From contig JBIQHD010000023.1 of assembly GCA_044508835.1 (NCBI GenBank), positions 1-64,000 on the forward strand: 64,000 nt of DNA, read 5' to 3'. Of the stretch, positions 61,075-64,000 are shown in pieces. Numbering within the stretch: the stretch's first letter is position 1; each line of letters begins with the position of its first letter. Under the pieces are notes generated by a model. That model ran no database searches, was not told the origin of the DNA, and saw nothing but the letters and a program-made list of their open reading frames with translations. Made by a program: the position numbers and the translations under genes. The DNA comes from JAKFDI01 sp044508835 (lineage in GTDB: Bacteria > Pseudomonadota > Gammaproteobacteria > Burkholderiales > Burkholderiaceae_C).

Positions 61075-61806
61075 CTACGGCGCCGACCCCACCAGCACCG
61101 GCGCGGCGCGGTAGCGCCCGGGGAAGGCGCGCTTCAGGTTCTCGATCTTCGGCAGGTCGTTGATGACGATGTAGGGCTGGCCGGGATGCCGCGCCAGGTA
61201 GTCCTGGTGGTAGGCCTCGGCCTCGAAGAACGGCTTGTCCGACTCGACTGTGGTGGCGATACGGCGGCCGAAGCTGCCCACCTGGTCGAGCTGCGCGATG
61301 TAGGCCCGCGCGATGCGGGCCTGCTCGGGGCTCTGCGCGAACACGGTGGAGCGGTACTGCGGGCCGACGTCCGGCCCCTGGCGGTCGAGCTCGGTCGGGT
61401 CGTGGGCGACCGAGAAGTAGATCTGCAGGATCCGGCCGAAGCTGACCTGCCGCGGATCGAAGCGGATGCGCACCGCTTCCGCATGGCCGGTGCGGCCGGA
61501 GCCGACGCGCTCGTACGTCGCCGTCTCCTTCCCGCCGCCGGCATAGCCGGAGACGGCGCTCGTCACGCCCTCGACGTGCTGGAACACGCCCTGCACGCCC
61601 CAGAAGCAGCCGCCGGCCAGCACGGCGACCTCGGAGGCGGCGCGCGTCGCGGGATCGCCGTCGTCCAGCGGGGGCGGGATCGCGACCGCCTTGTCGGCCA
61701 GCGCCGTGAGCGTCCATGCGCCGGCGCCGAGCAGCGCAGCGGCGGCGAGCACGCCGCGGCGCGTGACGCGCGGGCGGCCGGATCGGTTCGAGGGAATCAT
61801 GGGCAT
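61075..61806 (-). CDS. msrA: Exported peptide-methionine (S)-S-oxide reductase, single-cysteine type
   Basis: MsrA reduces methionine-S-sulfoxide. The 243-residue protein has a twin-arginine-like signal (RRGVLAAAALLGAGAW) and then the catalytic block AGGCFWGVQGVFQHVEGV. This contains the protein's only cysteine, near residue 66; the C-terminal recycling cysteines of E. coli MsrA are missing. Other family motifs are GRTGHAEAVRIRFDP and YHQDYLARHPGQPYI. Export fits a periplasmic repair role. It follows the methionine-rich repeat gene by 34 bp. MIPSN at 61800 is an alternative start. Confidence 0.92.
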   Translation of the reverse strand: MPMIPSNRSGRPRVTRRGVLAAAALLGAGAWTLTALADKAVAIPPPLDDGDPATRAASEVAVLAGGCFWGVQGVFQHVEGVTSAVSGYAGGGKETATYERVGSGRTGHAEAVRIRFDPRQVSFGRILQIYFSVAHDPTELDRQGPDVGPQYRSTVFAQSPEQARIARAYIAQLDQVGSFGRRIATTVESDKPFFEAEAYHQDYLARHPGQPYIVINDLPKIENLKRAFPGRYRAAPVLVGSAP

Positions 61807-61840
61807 GTCCTTTCCGGCTTCGCCGTTCGCGCGCACCCGC

Positions 61841-62110
61841 CTATTTCTTCATCTTGTCCTTCTTCATGCCGTCGGTCCTGGACATGGCCTCCTTGCCCAT
61901 GGCGTCTTTCGCCATCGCGTCCTTCTTCATCGCGTCCTTCTTCGCCGAGTCCTTGCCCATGGCATCCTTTTTCATGCCGTCCTTGGCCATCGCGCTCTTG
62001 GACATCGCGTCCTTCGCCATGGCGTCCTTCTTCATGCCGTCGGCCGAGAAAGCCGACACGGAACCGACGGCCAGGCAGGCAGCGACGAGGGTGGCAGAGA
62101 GCTTGTTCAT
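61841..62110 (-). CDS. Secreted pentapeptide MXKDX-repeat, methionine-rich protein
   Basis: The 89-residue protein has a signal peptide (residues 1 to about 23, SVSAFSA). The mature part of about 66 residues is almost entirely five-residue units such as DAMAK, DGMKK and DAMGK. About 12 of 66 residues are methionine; the rest are mainly Lys, Asp and Ala, with no Cys or aromatic residue. One unit, DSAKK, has lost its Met. The methionines are evenly spaced and exposed in a low-complexity chain, well suited to oxidation or metal contact. It lies between msrA and a molybdopterin oxidoreductase gene. Confidence 0.88.
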   Translation of the reverse strand: MNKLSATLVAACLAVGSVSAFSADGMKKDAMAKDAMSKSAMAKDGMKKDAMGKDSAKKDAMKKDAMAKDAMGKEAMSRTDGMKKDKMKK

Positions 62111-62203
62111 TCGAACTCCTTGTGAGTGAGGGAGTGGGGGGAGGAAGGTCCGGTCCACGAGGAACGCGGCCGCGTTTTCAACTGCGTTGAGCCGGGGTCG
62201 GCC

Positions 62204-62995
62204 TCAACTGCCGCCGAACCAGTTGTAGCCCTGGTCTTCCCAGTAGCCGCCGGGGTACGTATCGGTGACGAAGACCGCCTGCACGTGCTTCGGGTTCTTG
62301 TAGCCGAGCTTGGTGGGCATGCGCAGCTTCATCGGGAAGCCGTACTTCGGCGGCAGCGGCCGGCCGTCCCAGGTCAGCGCGAGCAGCGTCTGCGGGTGCA
62401 GCGCGGTGGGCATGTCGATGCTGGTGTGGTAGTCGTCAGCGCACTTGAAGCCGACGTACTTCGCACCGGTGTCCGCGCCGATGCGCGCGAGGAAGTCCGA
62501 GAAGCGCACGCCGCCCCACTTGCCGATCGCGCTCCAGCCTTCCACGCAGATGTGCCGCGTGACCTGCTCGTGCTGCGGCAGGGCGCGCAGCGCGGCCAGC
62601 GTCCAGGAGCGCCTGTCGGCCACCTTGCCGGCGACTTCCAGCCGGTACGCGGCCTCGTCCACGACGCGGACCTCGTCCTCGCCGTAATAGGCGTTGAACG
62701 GGAACGGCCGCGTGATCATCGAGTCGGGATAGGTCGGCGCGAGCCGCGCCGGATCGAAGATCCAGCCCTGCACGCGGTCGTTGAAGCGCGACACGGCCGC
62801 GAGCGCGGCTTCCACGCTCTCGCCGTCGCCGATGCTGCAGCCCGTGAGCAGCGACAGGCCGCCCAGCGTGAGCGAGCGCTGCAGGAAGGCGCGGCGGGCC
62901 GGCTGCTCGATGCGGCGGCCGACCAGCCGGCGGGCTTCGGCGAGTGCGGCGTCCGCGTCGATGGGGCCGAGGCCGGGGCGTCGAGGCATCTTCAT
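62204..62995 (-). CDS. Tat-exported molybdopterin-dependent oxidoreductase lipoprotein
   Basis: The 263-residue protein has a sulfite-oxidase/MsrP-like fold. The twin-arginine signal is RRAFLQRSLTLGG (from residue 34) and ends in a lipobox LLTGC (Cys53), implying lipidation. The molybdenum-ligand cysteine is in RHICVEGWSAIGKWGGV near residue 150, with FPMKLRMPTKLGYKNPKHVQ near residue 230. It resembles MsrP/YedY but is a predicted lipoprotein. Its ATG overlaps the cytochrome b gene's stop by 4 bp, so the two are partners. Confidence 0.88.
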   Translation of the reverse strand: MKMPRRPGLGPIDADAALAEARRLVGRRIEQPARRAFLQRSLTLGGLSLLTGCSIGDGESVEAALAAVSRFNDRVQGWIFDPARLAPTYPDSMITRPFPFNAYYGEDEVRVVDEAAYRLEVAGKVADRRSWTLAALRALPQHEQVTRHICVEGWSAIGKWGGVRFSDFLARIGADTGAKYVGFKCADDYHTSIDMPTALHPQTLLALTWDGRPLPPKYGFPMKLRMPTKLGYKNPKHVQAVFVTDTYPGGYWEDQGYNWFGGS

Positions 62996-63639
62996 CGCGT
63001 GTCTCCCATGCGCCCGCCCAGCATGGCGAGCAGGCTGCGGGGCACCAGCGCCACCATCACGAGGTGCACCCCCACGAAGGCGAGCAGCGCGGCCATGGCG
63101 ACGAAATGGATGCGGCGCGCGAACTCGTAGCCGCCGAGCAGTTCGCGCAGCAGGCCGAACTGCACCGATTTCCACAGCACCAGGCCGGACAGCACCAGCA
63201 GCACCAGGTCGAGCACCGCGAACAGGTAGGCGGCGCGCTGCACGCCGTTGTAGCGGCGCGGGTCGGCGTGCGAGAGCCGGCCGCGCAGCGCCGCCATCGC
63301 GTCGCGCCGGATGTCGGCCAGCGACAGCGGGAAGAACCTGGCGGCCAGCCGCCCGCTCGCGACGTTCAGCGCGAGGTAGGCCAGCCCGTTGGCGGCCAGC
63401 AGCCACATCGCCGCGAAGTGCCACTGCAGGGCGCCGCCCAGCCAGCCGCCGAGCGTCAGCGCGGGCGGGATCTCGAAGGGGAAGAGCGGCGAGGCGTCGT
63501 AGATGCGCCAGCCGCTGGCCATCAGCACCCCCACCGCCACGGCGTTGAGCCAGTGCGTGACGCGCAGCCACGCGGGGTGGATGGGCCCGGCGCCGGCCTC
63601 GCGGCCGGCGGTGGTTGCAACGGGAATGGCGCTTTGCAT
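62992..63639 (-). CDS. Cytochrome b-type membrane electron-transfer subunit
   Basis: The 215-residue inner-membrane protein has four to five helices. Candidate heme histidines are in IHPAWLRVTHWLNAVAVGVL near residue 20 (core), LQWHFAAMWLL near residue 72, RRIHFVAMAAL near residue 175 and FVGVHLVMVAL near residue 188. This is the bis-His pattern of b561/Ni-Fe hydrogenase-type cytochromes. It should supply quinol electrons to the molybdopterin lipoprotein, as MsrQ does for MsrP, but from a different cytochrome family. Confidence 0.88.
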   Translation of the reverse strand: MQSAIPVATTAGREAGAGPIHPAWLRVTHWLNAVAVGVLMASGWRIYDASPLFPFEIPPALTLGGWLGGALQWHFAAMWLLAANGLAYLALNVASGRLAARFFPLSLADIRRDAMAALRGRLSHADPRRYNGVQRAAYLFAVLDLVLLVLSGLVLWKSVQFGLLRELLGGYEFARRIHFVAMAALLAFVGVHLVMVALVPRSLLAMLGGRMGDTR

Positions 63640-63674
63640 GCGGCGGATTCTTGGGCCCGCGCCCTCGCCGTTTC

Positions 63675-63701
63675 ATCACGCAAAGTTCAATGATTCGTGA
63701 T
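63675..63701. promoter_or_regulatory. Inverted repeat in divergent promoter region
   Basis: ATCACG (63675-63680) and CGTGAT (63696-63701) form a perfect 6-bp inverted repeat around 15 bases. They lie in the 98-bp gap between the cytochrome b operon and the response regulator gene. The section is A+T-rich for this genome. It may be the operator for the adjacent regulator. Confidence 0.45.
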
Positions 63702-63737
63702 AACTCCAGCCGGCCGGGCGCCGCACAATCCGGCCCC

Positions 63738-64000
63738 ATGGAACCCGCCAAGCGCGTGCTGATCGTCGAGGACGACGCCCACATCGCCGAGCTGCTGCGC
63801 ACGCACCTGCACGACGAGGGCTATGCCGTGACGCACGCGGCCGACGGCGACGCCGGCGCGCGGGCGCTGGAGCGCGGCTCCTGGGACGCGCTGATCCTCG
63901 ACCTCATGCTGCCGGGCGTCGACGGGCTCGAGATCTGCCGCCGGGCGCGCTCCGCCGCGCGCTACACGCCGATCATCATCACCAGCGCCCGGTCGAGCGA
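63738..64000 (+). CDS. Response regulator receiver domain, truncated by window edge
   Basis: Only the first 87 residues are present. They form a receiver domain: acidic pair in VLIVEDDAHIAELL at residues 7-20, phospho-acceptor aspartate in ALILDLMLPGVDGLEI near residue 55, and IIITSARS with the conserved Ser/Thr near residue 83. The output domain is outside the window; an OmpR-type DNA-binding domain is most likely. It is divergent from the methionine-repair operon and probably controls it. Confidence 0.9.
   Translation, partial: MEPAKRVLIVEDDAHIAELLRTHLHDEGYAVTHAADGDAGARALERGSWDALILDLMLPGVDGLEICRRARSAARYTPIIITSARSS

Noticed and set aside
61854..62129. Plus-strand frame antisense to the MXKDX gene
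   Set aside because: Its repeats (MASF, IASFF) are only the reverse complement of the MXKDX codons. The minus frame has a signal peptide and a ribosome site.
1..64000. tRNA, rRNA or complete insertion-sequence genes
   Set aside because: No cloverleaf, rRNA core sequence or transposase reading frame was recognised in any part of the window. A tool-based search would be needed to exclude small RNAs.

Overview
The window is very G+C-rich, densely coded DNA with almost every gene closed by short or overlapping junctions. The gene families point to a betaproteobacterium of the order Burkholderiales, most likely Comamonadaceae. Evidence: two Bug-type (tripartite tricarboxylate) receptors, a TAXI receptor, a DctPQM TRAP system, the ribF-ileS-lspA block, an XdhABC purine cluster and several families of intergenic hairpin repeats. 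No rRNA, tRNA, CRISPR array or intact insertion sequence was seen. The last gene runs off the right edge.

Layout. 1-7.4 kb: purine catabolism (guanine deaminase, divergent xdhABC) and a convergent Crp/Fnr regulator with FNR-like boxes in front of it. 7.4-8.8 kb: a Rid-family protein and a TPR-methyltransferase. 8.9-17.8 kb: glucarate/galactarate degradation (GarR, GarL, a hydroxyacid dehydrogenase, GudD, Bug receptor, GntR regulator; divergently a second Bug receptor and GarD), with two related operator-like palindromes. 17.9-31.2 kb: mixed genes, including an MpaB-type oxygenase, a 7TM-GGDEF diguanylate cyclase, a putative HExxH protein, a MOSC protein, a TAXI receptor coupled to NADH dehydrogenase, aminopeptidase P, and a hybrid sensor kinase translationally coupled to a cysteine-less molybdopterin-fold protein. 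31.2-47.7 kb: mostly housekeeping (murB, yajQ, two acyl-CoA dehydrogenases, P1 peptidase, rsuA, ribF, sodC, ileS, lspA, qor, EamA exporter).

47.7-54.4 kb is a ferric-siderophore module: PepSY membrane protein, two small membrane proteins, a FecA-type receptor with an STN signalling domain, FecR, a FecI sigma factor and a Fur-box-like palindrome. Parts look compositionally different from the neighbours. 54.8-61.1 kb is a sugar-acid-type catabolic cluster (PfkB kinase, RraA-like aldolase, hydroxyacid dehydrogenase, TRAP transporter) with a divergent GntR regulator and palindromic operator.

61.1-64.0 kb is the most interesting part. It holds an exported single-cysteine MsrA, a secreted methionine-rich MXKDX-repeat protein, a Tat-type molybdopterin lipoprotein and its cytochrome b, divergent from a response regulator. 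Together they look like a periplasmic methionine-based oxidant-scavenging system, comparable to but different in detail from the MrpX/YedY1 system known in Azospira. Other notable signals are a short leader ORF plus intrinsic terminator ahead of ileS and a repeat family whose copies start directly after stop codons.
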